Positions 8,288 through 15,519 of a stretch of DNA of 35,699 bases are shown one piece after another. The notes under the pieces are model-generated. The model saw only the letters and a program-made list of their open reading frames with translations. It did not search any database and had not been told where the DNA came from. Position numbers and translations under genes: made by a program. Source of the stretch: DAOTTI01 sp034437795. Lineage in GTDB: Bacteria; Chloroflexota; UBA11872; UBA12225. Numbering within the stretch: the stretch's first letter is position 1; every line of letters begins with the position of its first letter. The stretch spans positions 1 through 35,699 of the forward strand of contig DAOTTI010000071.1 in NCBI GenBank assembly GCA_034437795.1, written 5' to 3'.

Positions 8288-8614
8288 ACACAGGGACACG
8301 GAGACACAGGGACGCGGAGACACGGAGACGCGGGGAACGACCTCACCCCCTTCGGCCAGGGCCGCGCTACACCGAGCGAGAGGATGGACCTCACCCCCTT
8401 CGGCCAGGGCCAAGCCGCACGGCGGGGCGGCGTGGGGAATGGGTGTGGCGCGGCCCCGCCGTCCCCCGCTCTGACACGCAGAAGGGGGCGAAGGCCTTGG
8501 CCGTCGTTTCTCCTCGTCGGCGTGCCGGAGCGGCGCGGACGCGACCGAAGCAGGCGAGGGCTGCCCCTGTGCGCCGCGTGCCCCTCCCCGCGTCTTCGCA
8601 TTCCCGTGTCTCCG
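8288..8614. repeat. Composite repeat: inverted octamer arrays around duplicated palindromic cargo
   Basis: On the plus strand 8290-8337 is an array of octamers such as CGGAGACA, CAGGGACG and CGGAGACG (16-base period ACAGGGACRCGGAGAC), ending CGGGG. The reverse complement appears at 8586-8614: CGGAGACA, CGGGAATG, CGAAGACG, CGGGG. Between the arms a 25-base sequence starting GACCTCACCCCCTTCGGCCA is duplicated at 8339-8363 and 8387-8411. No gene is apparent inside. The arrangement parallels the heptamer-armed units at 678-1036 and 34475-34675. Confidence 0.55.
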
Positions 8615-8656
8615 CTTCGGTGCATCGGAGGCGCGGCCGCCGCGGGTGAACTGCTC

Positions 8657-8735
8657 TCCCCATGGGCCTCATTCCCCGCTCCGGCGCAGACAGGGGGCTA
8701 GCGGGGGCGTCCCTCGTCTCTCCCGGCGCCGCGCC
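8657..8735 (+). repeat. Palindromic repeat family B copy
   Basis: Begins CCCCATGGGCCTCATTCCCC, followed by GCTCCGGCGC, AGGGGGCTAGCGGGGGCGTCC and CTCTCCCGGC. It shares the CCATGG-GCC, CCCCGCTCC and GGGGGCTAG blocks with the array at 17008-17275 and the copy at 18559-18612. It lies immediately upstream of the sigma-factor promoter. Confidence 0.6.
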
Positions 8736-8806
8736 GGCCGAAGGGAGTGAGGCCGCCATGGCGGCTGATCCGGATGGTTTGCGCCCGCCCCAGGGCATCG
8801 GAGAGG

Positions 8807-8835
8807 TTGCATGGCTGGTACAAATGTTCTATACT
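8807..8835 (+). promoter_or_regulatory. Sigma70-type promoter of the ECF sigma gene
   Basis: TTGCAT (8807-8812) and TATACT (8830-8835) are separated by exactly 17 bases. Transcription would begin near 8842, leaving a leader of about 13 bases that contains the AAGGAGG ribosome site at 8843-8849. This is the best promoter match in the window and lies in the one stretch of relatively AT-rich DNA here. Confidence 0.75.
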
Positions 8836-8854
8836 GGGTGTGAAGGAGGCGCTG

Positions 8855-9415
8855 GTGAGCGCGCAAGAGCCGGCCCCGATGAGAGCGACCATGGACACGG
8901 CGGAAACCTGGCTGGCAGCCCACTGGTGGCTCTTGCTCAGCGCCACCCGCGCCGTGCTCTCCGGCCCGCTCCAGGCCGGCGATGCCGAGGACGCCGCCCA
9001 GGACGCCGCGCTCGCCATCTGGCTGCACTGGGAAGATGGCTTCGATCCCCGCCTGGGCACCCGCGAGCGCTGGGCCTATGCCATCGCGCGGCGCCGCGCC
9101 ATCGACTACCAGCGCCGGCACCAGCGCCGCCAGCGCGTCGCGGCGCGGATCCAGATGGATGGTCATGCCGCCTGGTGGGGCCACGGCGAACGAGCGGACG
9201 TGGAGCACCTGGTGGGGCAGCGGGACGAGCTGCAGCGGGCCTGGCGGGCGCTCACGCCGGCCGAGCGCCACGCGGCCACCCTGCTGGCCGCCGGCTACAC
9301 CTGTGCCGCCGCGGCGGCGACCCTGGACTGCCCAGTGGGCACGCTGAAGAGCCGGCTGTGGCACATGCGCCGCCGGCTGGGCGCTGCCACCGCCGCCCCC
9401 GAGCCCGCCCTCTAA
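8855..9415 (+). CDS. ECF-type RNA polymerase sigma factor
   Basis: A 186-residue extracytoplasmic-function sigma factor: region 2 covers DAEDAAQDAALAIWLHWEDG and YAIARRRAIDYQRRHQRRQR, and region 4 covers LTPAERHAATLLAAGYT with VGTLKSRLWHMRRRLG as recognition helix. Region 4 typically reads -35 elements of target promoters. The GTG at 8855 is chosen because AAGGAGG sits five bases upstream; an ATG at 8879 would lose eight residues. It is transcribed from its own sigma70-like promoter. No anti-sigma or membrane sensor gene follows; the next genes are a PIN toxin pair on the opposite strand. The signal and regulon are therefore unknown, and a target within this window cannot be shown. Confidence 0.88.
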   Translation: MSAQEPAPMRATMDTAETWLAAHWWLLLSATRAVLSGPLQAGDAEDAAQDAALAIWLHWEDGFDPRLGTRERWAYAIARRRAIDYQRRHQRRQRVAARIQMDGHAAWWGHGERADVEHLVGQRDELQRAWRALTPAERHAATLLAAGYTCAAAAATLDCPVGTLKSRLWHMRRRLGAATAAPEPAL

Positions 9416-9679
9416 GCCGGCCCTGGCGCTGGCGTCCCAAGCTACCTCCAAACCGGTAATGCAGCCGGCGGCCCGAGCCTGGGTGGTGAGCCGGTAGCGC
9501 ACGCTGCGCGCCACCCCGGCACCGCCACTTGCAGCGTCCCCGTGCCGGCGGCGCAACCGGCGGGCCGGCGCCGCAGGAAGAGGATGGGCGCCGGTTAGAA
9601 AGACCAGCCATAACAGAGGCTATGGTGGCGGCGTGAGAAGCGCGACAAAGACGCGCGGAGCGAGGATGGTCACTCCCTG

Positions 9680-10048
9680 CTAGCTGCCGGGGCGCTGCAG
9701 TTGCGTGTCGCCGATGACCAGGTAGTCGGCGCCAGCGGCAACCGCCGTAGCCAGGATGAGGCCATCTTCGGGATGCGCAGCCACACCTGAGACGGGAACA
9801 CTGATCGGGAGAAACGTGGCCTGCCTATCCAACAGCCACAGCACGTCGGCGATGGCCCGCGAACTGAGCCGGCGACGAACATAGGGCTTCTGGAGGTTGC
9901 GGGCGACCTCGCCCAGAATGGGATGGGAGATCACCAGCACAAAGTGACCAGCTCTCCAGACACGGACGATCTGGCCGGGAAAACTCGCAGGGATGAGAAT
10001 GCCGGCAAGGCCAGACAGCAACACGTTGCTGTCCAACACCACAGTCAT
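9680..10048 (-). CDS. PIN-domain toxin (VapC-like, COG1569 style) with a premature stop
   Basis: A 122-residue PIN-domain RNase, normally the toxin of a type II toxin-antitoxin pair that cleaves RNA with Mg2+. Acidic site residues are visible: D6 in VVLDSNVLLSG, E47 in ILGEVARN, D95 in HPEDGLILATA and D114 in YLVIGD. The family normally continues past this point with a strand of the form GIxIVTPxEFL. Here the frame stops at TAG (9680-9682), but translation of the same frame beyond it gives QGVTILAPRVFVALLTPPP to a second TAG at 9620-9622, which matches that tail. So one nonsense change, or stop readthrough, removes 19 family-typical residues. Its ATG overlaps the antitoxin stop as ATGA. Whether the short form is active is unknown. 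Confidence 0.85.
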   Translation of the reverse strand: MTVVLDSNVLLSGLAGILIPASFPGQIVRVWRAGHFVLVISHPILGEVARNLQKPYVRRRLSSRAIADVLWLLDRQATFLPISVPVSGVAAHPEDGLILATAVAAGADYLVIGDTQLQRPGS

Positions 10049-10254
10049 CGCGTTCGGCGCGGAGGGGAGCGTCTCCGTGCCCGTTGTTCCTCACCGTCTT
10101 CCTGGGTGAGGCGCGCGACCTCGCGCTCGATCTCCTCGGGTGGCACGTCCTTGAACACCTCGCCGATCCGATCCAGCACGGCAAAGGGATCTCCCTGGCG
10201 TGCTCGGATCTCCCTCGGGTACCGGACCAAGTTGTCAGGCTGCTTACGTGCCAT
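10045..10254 (-). CDS. Antitoxin of the PIN toxin pair
   Basis: A 69-residue protein starting at the ATG at 10254 (MARKQPDNLVRYP); an earlier GTG at 10272 adds six residues. The middle, DVPPEEIEREVARLTQE, is an acidic amphipathic helix of the type that small antitoxins use to cover the PIN active site, followed by a basic tail EEQRARRRSPPRR. The stop overlaps the toxin start by four bases (ATGA), giving coupled translation with antitoxin first. The N-terminal part should bind DNA for autoregulation, but no family fold could be recognised with certainty. The assignment rests mainly on size and on coupling to the toxin gene. Confidence 0.7.
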   Translation of the reverse strand: MARKQPDNLVRYPREIRARQGDPFAVLDRIGEVFKDVPPEEIEREVARLTQEDGEEQRARRRSPPRRTR

Positions 10255-10321
10255 ACGGATACACGGTAGCACACTTCGCAGCTTGAGACGGGCCGCGTCG
10301 ACTAACGGCGCGGCCAGAAGC

Positions 10322-10396
10322 CCAGGTTCTCCACGGCCAGCGGCGTTCCCTCTCCCTGTGGGTGAGGGCTCCGCTCATGAAGGATCCAGGTTAGCG
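10322..10396 (+). repeat. REP-like family A copy
   Basis: Contains ACGGCCAGCGGCGTT, the hairpin core CCCTCTCCCTGTGGGTGAGG and the end block GCTCCGCTCATGAAGGATCC. It ends six bases from the cupin stop codon on the opposite strand. Close copies occur at 15447-15500, 25441-25540, 29262-29357, 30325-30620 and 34561-34645. Confidence 0.75.
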
Positions 10397-10401
10397 AGGC
10401 G

Positions 10402-10944
10402 TCAATAGACCCTTGGCCGCGCATGGAGAGCCGCAGGTACCGTCCAGAGACACGGAGCCGGGATGACCTGTGCTCTGGAGCCAACGTCCCCCGTCGACGC
10501 GCCGGTATCTGCATCGACGAAGGACTTCCCTGCAGATGCAGAGACAGCGGGCGAGCAAGGAACGACGTAGATAGCTAATCCAATCCAGTCGTCGCTCTCG
10601 TTCACGGCCTGGTGGTAGACGCCCGGCGGGAGATAGACGACGTCACCCTCGCGCACCGGATAGCGCTCGCCGTCCACGATCAGGGCGCCCCGGCCACGCA
10701 GGATGTAGTAGATTTGCTCGGCGCTGGGGTGGACGTGGTAGTCGGAGCGCTTGCCGCCCTGCAGCGCGTGGCGGGCCAGGCCGGTGATGCGCTGCAGGCA
10801 GGCGGCTGCCTGCGTATCGTCCGCGACAGCGCCGGGTTCTGCCCGCCCGCCGTGCGCCGGATTGAGCAGGCGCCACACAATGGCGTTGTCATGCCCCACG
10901 CGCGGCCCCACCTCGCGCCAGTTCCGGATCACCGGCTTCCCCAT
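10402..10944 (-). CDS. Cupin-2 domain protein
   Basis: A 180-residue protein with one conserved beta-barrel cupin. The metal-binding set is H70 and H72 in YHVHPSAEQIYYILRG, E76, and H111 in LPPGVYHQAVNES, with DGERYPVREGDVVYLPPG forming the second motif. Small cupins of this type bind a metal and act as sugar isomerases, dioxygenases or ligand sensors. ATG at 10944 has CAGGAG six bases upstream. The last 45 residues lie outside the barrel and have no recognisable motif; the stop codon lies beside a REP-like copy. It follows the UgpB-like binding-protein gene on the same strand, with a long stem-loop between them, so it may serve that operon. Function is not known. Confidence 0.85.
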   Translation of the reverse strand: MGKPVIRNWREVGPRVGHDNAIVWRLLNPAHGGRAEPGAVADDTQAAACLQRITGLARHALQGGKRSDYHVHPSAEQIYYILRGRGALIVDGERYPVREGDVVYLPPGVYHQAVNESDDWIGLAIYVVPCSPAVSASAGKSFVDADTGASTGDVGSRAQVIPAPCLWTVPAALHARPRVY

Positions 10945-11057
10945 GTCTTGTCTCCTGAGTAGAATGACCCTACTGCTCGGTCAAGCACCACCACTTGCCG
11001 GATAGCGCCCAGATCGGCGCACGCTGCAGACGTCGCTTGGCCGAGCACTACTGCTGT

Positions 11058-11117
11058 GTGACCCGTCTTCTGAGGGAAGCCCCAGATCCATCATCCCCGC
11101 CTCAGATCACGGGTCAC
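11058..11117 (-). terminator. Long stem-loop after the UgpB-like gene
   Basis: GTGACCCGTCTTCTGAGG (11058-11075) pairs with CCTCAGATCACGGGTCAC (11100-11117), 16 of 18 positions, around a 24-base loop. It begins 14 bases beyond the binding-protein stop codon. No T-run follows. It may act as a weak terminator or as an mRNA 3'-protecting hairpin that favours the binding protein over the downstream cupin. Confidence 0.5.
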
Positions 11118-11131
11118 GTAGCGCTACTGCC

Positions 11132-12517
11132 CTATTTGCGGGCCTCCTGCGCCAGGTTGGTCAGCTTACGCTGCAGCTCCTCCATCACCGCCTTCACGTT
11201 CTTCCCTTCGATGACCACCTCGCGGATCGCGTCCTCGATCGCCCCCGGCGCGCCCGGCACCTCGGCAATGGAATCCTGCGTGCGCACGAACTGCATCTGG
11301 TCGAAGGTGACCCGCGCGTTCGGGCGCTCCTGGAGATACTGCTGAAACTCGGCGTTGGCCGTGGCGTCGGTACGCACCACCATGTAGCCCGTCATCTTGG
11401 AGAAGTAGACGGTGTTGGGCGTGGTGGTCATGAACTTCAGGAACTCCCAGCCGGCCTCCTTCTTCTCCACCGGAATGCTATTGATGATGCACAGCCCCGA
11501 GCCTCCGCCGGGCACGGCCCGCTGCTTCTGCTGGGGCATGAAGGCGGCCCCGACGCGAGCGGAGGTCCGCTCCTCCGTCTGGGTGAGTACGGCGGTGGAC
11601 TCCACCAGGAAGGCGAGCTGCCCCTGCTGGAAAGCGGTGTTGGATGGCCCCACGGTCCGGTAGGCCCGCCCCACGCGATGGCGCTGCACCAGGTCGGCGA
11701 GGAACTGCATGGCCTGGACCGTCTCCGGCTGGGTTACCGTGGGATTGAACTTGTCGTCAGAGAGCTTGCCCCCAAAGGCCCACACCGCCGACTGGAAGGT
11801 CCACCAGTACCCCGCCACGGGAAAGACGAGGCGCGAGCCATCGGCGCTGTCCGGCTGCACCACCGCGGCGCGGGTGAGCTTCTGGCTCACGTCGACCACC
11901 TGGTCCCACGTATCCGGCGCCTTTTCCGGCAGGCCGGCGGCGCGGAGGTGGTCCTTGTTGAAGTAGAGCACGGGCGTGCTGCGCGCCAGCGGGATCTGGT
12001 AGAGCTTGCCGTTGATCGTGCCGTTCTTGATGAAGCCGGGCACGTACTTGTCCATCTGCGCGCTCCGGTCGGCGCGGGCGAACTCGTCCAGCGGATGGAG
12101 GGCGCCCATGCGGGCAAAGCCGGGCATGTAGGTGTCCACCGTCAGCAGCATCACGTCCGGCGGGGTATTGGCCGCCAGCACGGCGGTCAGCTTCTGCGCC
12201 GCCTGGTCGTAGTTGCCGGCGTGCTCAAGGGTGACCTGCACGTCCGAGCGCGAGGCGTTGAAGTCATTGGTGAGCTTGACCTGCGCCTCATGCCGGGGCC
12301 CCTCCAGCGACTTCCAGTAGGTCAGGTGGACCGGCTGCTTGAACGTGAAGCCGTTCGGCCCCAGGCGAGGCGACGCGCCGCCTGCTCCCCCGGCGCCGGT
12401 CATCCCCCGGCCGGCACAGCCGGCCAGTATCCCCAGGGCCCCACCGCCGGCCAGGGTGCAAAGCACCCGGCGCCGCGTGGTGCCAGACGGGAACCGTTGC
12501 CGCACCCGCATGCTCAT
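11132..12517 (-). CDS. UgpB-like solute-binding lipoprotein, Tat-exported
   Basis: A 461-residue extracellular binding protein. The N-terminus TTRRRVLCTLAGGGALGI has twin arginines at 15-16 and the lipobox LAGC with Cys34, so Tat export and lipid anchoring are expected. The mature part resembles UgpB, the glycerol-3-phosphate binding protein: NDFNASRSDVQV, HAGNYDQAAQKL, AANTPPDVMLL and especially the block LARSTPVLYFNKDHLRAAGL, whose counterpart in UgpB is STPVLYYNKDAF. The ATG at 12517 follows AAGGAG by six bases; an upstream start would add 18 charged residues. It lies 95 bases after the HAD phosphatase gene on the same strand, and GlpD is nearby and divergent, which supports a glycerol-phosphate ligand. 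That ligand remains an inference. No permease gene is adjacent. Confidence 0.88.
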   Translation of the reverse strand: MSMRVRQRFPSGTTRRRVLCTLAGGGALGILAGCAGRGMTGAGGAGGASPRLGPNGFTFKQPVHLTYWKSLEGPRHEAQVKLTNDFNASRSDVQVTLEHAGNYDQAAQKLTAVLAANTPPDVMLLTVDTYMPGFARMGALHPLDEFARADRSAQMDKYVPGFIKNGTINGKLYQIPLARSTPVLYFNKDHLRAAGLPEKAPDTWDQVVDVSQKLTRAAVVQPDSADGSRLVFPVAGYWWTFQSAVWAFGGKLSDDKFNPTVTQPETVQAMQFLADLVQRHRVGRAYRTVGPSNTAFQQGQLAFLVESTAVLTQTEERTSARVGAAFMPQQKQRAVPGGGSGLCIINSIPVEKKEAGWEFLKFMTTTPNTVYFSKMTGYMVVRTDATANAEFQQYLQERPNARVTFDQMQFVRTQDSIAEVPGAPGAIEDAIREVVIEGKNVKAVMEELQRKLTNLAQEARK

Positions 12518-12612
12518 CCTGCGCTCCTTCTGCGCGTCGTTCCTTCGCAGGTCCATCCGATCATCCATCACCGATCATCCAGCATTCGGCTGCGCACCTT
12601 CTTGCACACCCG

Positions 12613-13494
12613 TCAATCATCCGGCGCCCACCCCAGCTCGCGCCAGAGCGCGGGCGGCAGCAGGTGGTCCAGGCGCTCCAGGACGTACGCCGGCCGGTCC
12701 GGCTCCGGCGCCGCCCGCAGCAGCTCCACGGTGGTCTCGCCCGTCAGCACGACGGCGGCCGGCATCCCCGCCGCGCGCGCCATGCGCACATCCGTCGCCA
12801 GTCGGTCGCCGGCCATGAGGCACTCCGTAGCCGGCAGTGCAAGCACCTGCAGGGCGGTGCGGAGCATGATCGGGTCCGGCTTCCCAGTAGTCACCTCGCA
12901 ACGAACGCCGGTGCACGCCTCAATGGCCGCGATGATCGCCGCGGCGTCCGGCTCGCCCCGCCCGCCGGGGAACGGGCAGTAGCGATCCGGGTTGGTGGCG
13001 ATCAGCCGCGCCCGCCGGTAGTACCAGAGGGCATCGAAGGCGATCTGCAGCTTGCGGTAGTCGAAGGTGCGGTCGTAGCTGGCGATGACGAAGTCGATGT
13101 CCGCCGGGTTCTCGGAGATGCGGATGCCGGCGGCGCGGAGCGCCCGCTGCAACGGCGCCTCGCTAATCGGGAAGACGGTGGCGTCGGGATGGTGCCGGAG
13201 GAGCCACTGGACCATGGTGTACACGGTGTTGATCACCTCCGCCGCCTCAGCAGGGATGCCCAGCGCCCTCAGCTTCTCAGCGTACTCCTGCGGCTCCTTG
13301 GTCGGGTTGTTGGACAGGAACAGGATACGCTTGCCCAGCCGGCGCAGCGCGGCGATCAGGCGGCGCGCGCCCGGCAGCACCTCGTCGCCGAGGTAGACGG
13401 TGCCGTCCAGGTCGAAGATGTAGCCATCATACAACCGCTCTGGGCGGCGCAGGAGCGCGCCCCCGCTGCAGGTTGGCGGATACGTCGCCGACAC
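12613..13494 (-). CDS. HAD-IIA family phosphatase (NagD/phosphoglycolate or glycerol-3-phosphatase type)
   Basis: A 293-residue haloacid-dehalogenase hydrolase. Motif I is FDLDGTVYLGD (nucleophile D28, acid D30), motif II is LFLSNNPTKEP, motif III contains the lysine of TTGKPDP, and motif IV is MAGDRLATDV. The cap domain sits between motifs II and III, as in the IIA subclass, which includes NagD, 4-nitrophenylphosphatase, phosphoglycolate and glycerol-3-phosphate phosphatases. The start chosen is GTG at 13494, placed directly after a TACAAT -10 element, suggesting a leaderless mRNA; no Shine-Dalgarno is present. A longer frame reaching 13845 overlaps GlpD and lacks any family similarity before this point. 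It is followed by the UgpB-like gene and is divergent from GlpD, so glycerol phosphate is a plausible substrate. Confidence 0.88.
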   Translation of the reverse strand: MSATYPPTCSGGALLRRPERLYDGYIFDLDGTVYLGDEVLPGARRLIAALRRLGKRILFLSNNPTKEPQEYAEKLRALGIPAEAAEVINTVYTMVQWLLRHHPDATVFPISEAPLQRALRAAGIRISENPADIDFVIASYDRTFDYRKLQIAFDALWYYRRARLIATNPDRYCPFPGGRGEPDAAAIIAAIEACTGVRCEVTTGKPDPIMLRTALQVLALPATECLMAGDRLATDVRMARAAGMPAAVVLTGETTVELLRAAPEPDRPAYVLERLDHLLPPALWRELGWAPDD

Positions 13495-13500
13495 AGCGCG

Positions 13501-13506
13501 ATTGTA
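13501..13506 (-). promoter_or_regulatory. -10 element (TACAAT) for a leaderless HAD transcript
   Basis: TACAAT on the minus strand ends six bases before the GTG start at 13494, so the predicted transcription start coincides with the start codon. No good -35 hexamer is seen 17 bases further upstream. The case rests on the -10 match, its spacing and the absence of a ribosome site. Confidence 0.45.
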
Positions 13507-13686
13507 CCGGCGGGGGCCGTACCCATGGCGATGTGCGCCGGTGGCGCATTCGTCCCTGCGCGTAGCCATGCCGGTCAGGACGGCGCCCCTCAACGTTGAC
13601 GGATACGAGACAATTGTGCCTGCATACATCTCACAACCGCGTGCCCGCGCGGCCGGCGCGATCGCCGCGGGTACCGGTGGAGGGAA

Positions 13687-15519
13687 GTGGTCGCCTTGGT
13701 CGTCTCGTCCGATCGCCGCCGCGCGCTCCACGTCCTGCGGACGCAGCCGGTCGACGTGCTGGTCATCGGCGGCGGGATCATTGGGGCCGGCATCGCCCGT
13801 GACGTGGCGCTGCGCGGGTTCCGCGTGGCCCTGGTGGAGCAGCATGACCTCGCCTCGGGCACGTCGTCACGCCCGACCCGCCTGATCCACGGTGGCCTGC
13901 GCTATCTAGAGCTCTTCGACTTCGGCCTGGTGCGCACCGACCTCCGCGAGCGAGAGATCCTGTTGCGGGTGGCGCCCCACCTCGTCTTTCCTCTGCCATT
14001 TCTCCTGCCGCAGTACGGGCGGAACCTGTTCGACCGCACCAAGCTCCGGGTGGGGATGCAGCTCTATGACCTCCTTTCCTTTGACAAGAGCCTGCCCGGA
14101 CGCCGGTGGCTCAGCCCCGCGGAGGTGCTCCAGGCGGAGCCAACCATTCGCCCGCACGGGCTACAGGGCGCCTGGCGCTACTTTGACGCCCAGGCGCCCC
14201 TGGTGGAGCGCCTGGTGCTCGAAAACGCCATTGACGCCGCCCGCCACGGGGCGCTGGTGGTCAACCACGCACGGGCGGCGCGGTTCCTACGCGCCTCCGA
14301 CGGACGCGTTACCGGCGCCGTGGTGCGGGATCTGGCAGGCGGAGCGGAGATTGAGGTGCGGGCGCGCCTGACGGTAAACGCCACCGGTCCCTGGCTGGAC
14401 CTCACCGCCGCTGAGGTCCGGCGGGGCGAGCGTCCCCTCCTGCGTCTGACCAAAGGGGTCCACCTGGTCACCCCTAGCGGCACGAGGCAGGCGCACGTCC
14501 TCTTCTCCCAGAGCGACGGGCGCCTGTTCTTCGTCGTGCCGTGGCTCGGCTACTCGCTGGTGGGGACGACCGATACCGACTACACCGGCGACCCGGGCGC
14601 AGTGGCGGCGGATGCGGACGACATAGCGTACCTGAGCACCGAGGCGCGCCGCGTCTTCCCGCAGGCACCCTTCGACCAGATCTACTACACCTGGGCCGGC
14701 GTGCGCGCCCTGGTCCGCACCGACGGCGTCGACGACGTGAAGGAGGGGCGGGTCTCGCGCAAGCACCGCCTGCTCGACCACGAGCGCTCCGAGGGCGTGC
14801 CGGGCCTCATCTCCATCGTGGGCGGGAAGATCACCGCCTATCGCACTATCGCTGAAGAGGCCGGCGACCTGCTCTCGCGCAAGCTCGGCCGGCGCACGCG
14901 CAGCTATACCGACCGTCGGCCGTTCCCCGGCGGCGCCATGGACAGCCTGCGCTCATTCGTCGACGGCGACCTCTGGCCACGGGCACGGGCGCTGGGGCTG
15001 GACCGCCACCAGGCCGAGCACCTGGGCCAGGTGTACGGATCGCTGGCTCACGAGGTGCTCGACCTGGTCGAACGCGACGCCGCCCTCGGCCGGCGCCTCT
15101 GTCCAGAACGGCCTGCCATCCTGGCGGAGCTGGTCCAGGCCGTGGAGCACGAGTGGGCGTTGACCCTGGCCGATTTCCTGCTGCGCCGGAGCGACCTCGG
15201 GCTACAGGCGGACCAGGCGCTGGACTGCGCGCCCCAGATCGCCGAGGCGATGGGCGACCTGCTGGGATGGGACGCTACCGACCGCGCGGAGCAGGTCGCG
15301 CGATACCGCGCGGAGATCGAACCGATGCGGCGCCTGAGCAACGTCGCACCCGGGGGCCGGGCGCCAAGTCCCCGTCCCGATCACGCCATAACACCAGCGG
15401 CCCCTCTCACGTCCCCATCCCGTAGGGGCGCACCTAGCGCGGATCCTTCACGAGCGGAGCCCTCACCCTCTCCCAGAGGGAGACGGGACTCGTCGCTGGC
15501 TGCGCCTACTCCAGGCTAG
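13687..15519 (+). CDS. glpD: Aerobic glycerol-3-phosphate dehydrogenase (FAD) with a repeat-derived tail
   Basis: A 610-residue FAD enzyme that oxidises glycerol-3-phosphate to dihydroxyacetone phosphate and passes electrons to the quinone pool at the membrane. The dinucleotide fold is VLVIGGGIIGAGIARD (24-39); SGTSSRPTRLIHGGLRYLE (57-75) is the GlpD signature, and SLVGTTDTDYTGDP and SIVGGKITAYRTIAEEAG are further family blocks, followed by the C-terminal DAO_C-type domain to about residue 555. Family members are usually 500-570 residues; here the last 50 or so are Pro/Ser/Arg-rich and come from a REP-like family A copy. The GTG at 13687 follows GGAGGGAA; a TTG at 13696 is an alternative. The gene is divergent from the HAD phosphatase and ends convergently with a binding-protein gene, sharing CTAG. 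Confidence 0.93.
   Translation: MVALVVSSDRRRALHVLRTQPVDVLVIGGGIIGAGIARDVALRGFRVALVEQHDLASGTSSRPTRLIHGGLRYLELFDFGLVRTDLREREILLRVAPHLVFPLPFLLPQYGRNLFDRTKLRVGMQLYDLLSFDKSLPGRRWLSPAEVLQAEPTIRPHGLQGAWRYFDAQAPLVERLVLENAIDAARHGALVVNHARAARFLRASDGRVTGAVVRDLAGGAEIEVRARLTVNATGPWLDLTAAEVRRGERPLLRLTKGVHLVTPSGTRQAHVLFSQSDGRLFFVVPWLGYSLVGTTDTDYTGDPGAVAADADDIAYLSTEARRVFPQAPFDQIYYTWAGVRALVRTDGVDDVKEGRVSRKHRLLDHERSEGVPGLISIVGGKITAYRTIAEEAGDLLSRKLGRRTRSYTDRRPFPGGAMDSLRSFVDGDLWPRARALGLDRHQAEHLGQVYGSLAHEVLDLVERDAALGRRLCPERPAILAELVQAVEHEWALTLADFLLRRSDLGLQADQALDCAPQIAEAMGDLLGWDATDRAEQVARYRAEIEPMRRLSNVAPGGRAPSPRPDHAITPAAPLTSPSRRGAPSADPSRAEPSPSPRGRRDSSLAAPTPG
15447..15500 (-). repeat. REP-like family A copy inside the glpD 3' end
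   Basis: Read on the minus strand it gives GCCAGCGACGAGTCCC, then GTCTCCCTCTGGGAGAGG, GTGAGGGCTCCGCTCGTGAA and GGATCC, closely matching the copy at 10322-10396. In the glpD frame it encodes DPSRAEPSPSPRGRRDSSLA, the last residues of the protein before APTPG and the stop. Confidence 0.75.

Larger units (their letters stand above)
8102..8806. other. Repeat-filled spacer with no gene
   Basis: This spacer lies between the divergent alcohol dehydrogenase and sigma-factor genes. It holds the composite repeat at 8288-8614 and a palindromic family B copy at 8657-8735. Open frames are present on both strands but they run straight through the repeats and have no ribosome sites or family motifs. Confidence 0.6.

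Noticed and set aside
8288..8340. Octamer array as a CRISPR array
   Set aside because: The units are only eight bases with no spacers and no cas genes nearby; the other tandem arrays are also too short-period.
10956..10984. TTGACC with TACTCA 17 bases away upstream of the cupin gene
   Set aside because: The -10 position overlaps the CAGGAG ribosome site, so a transcript would start after it; the match is probably chance.
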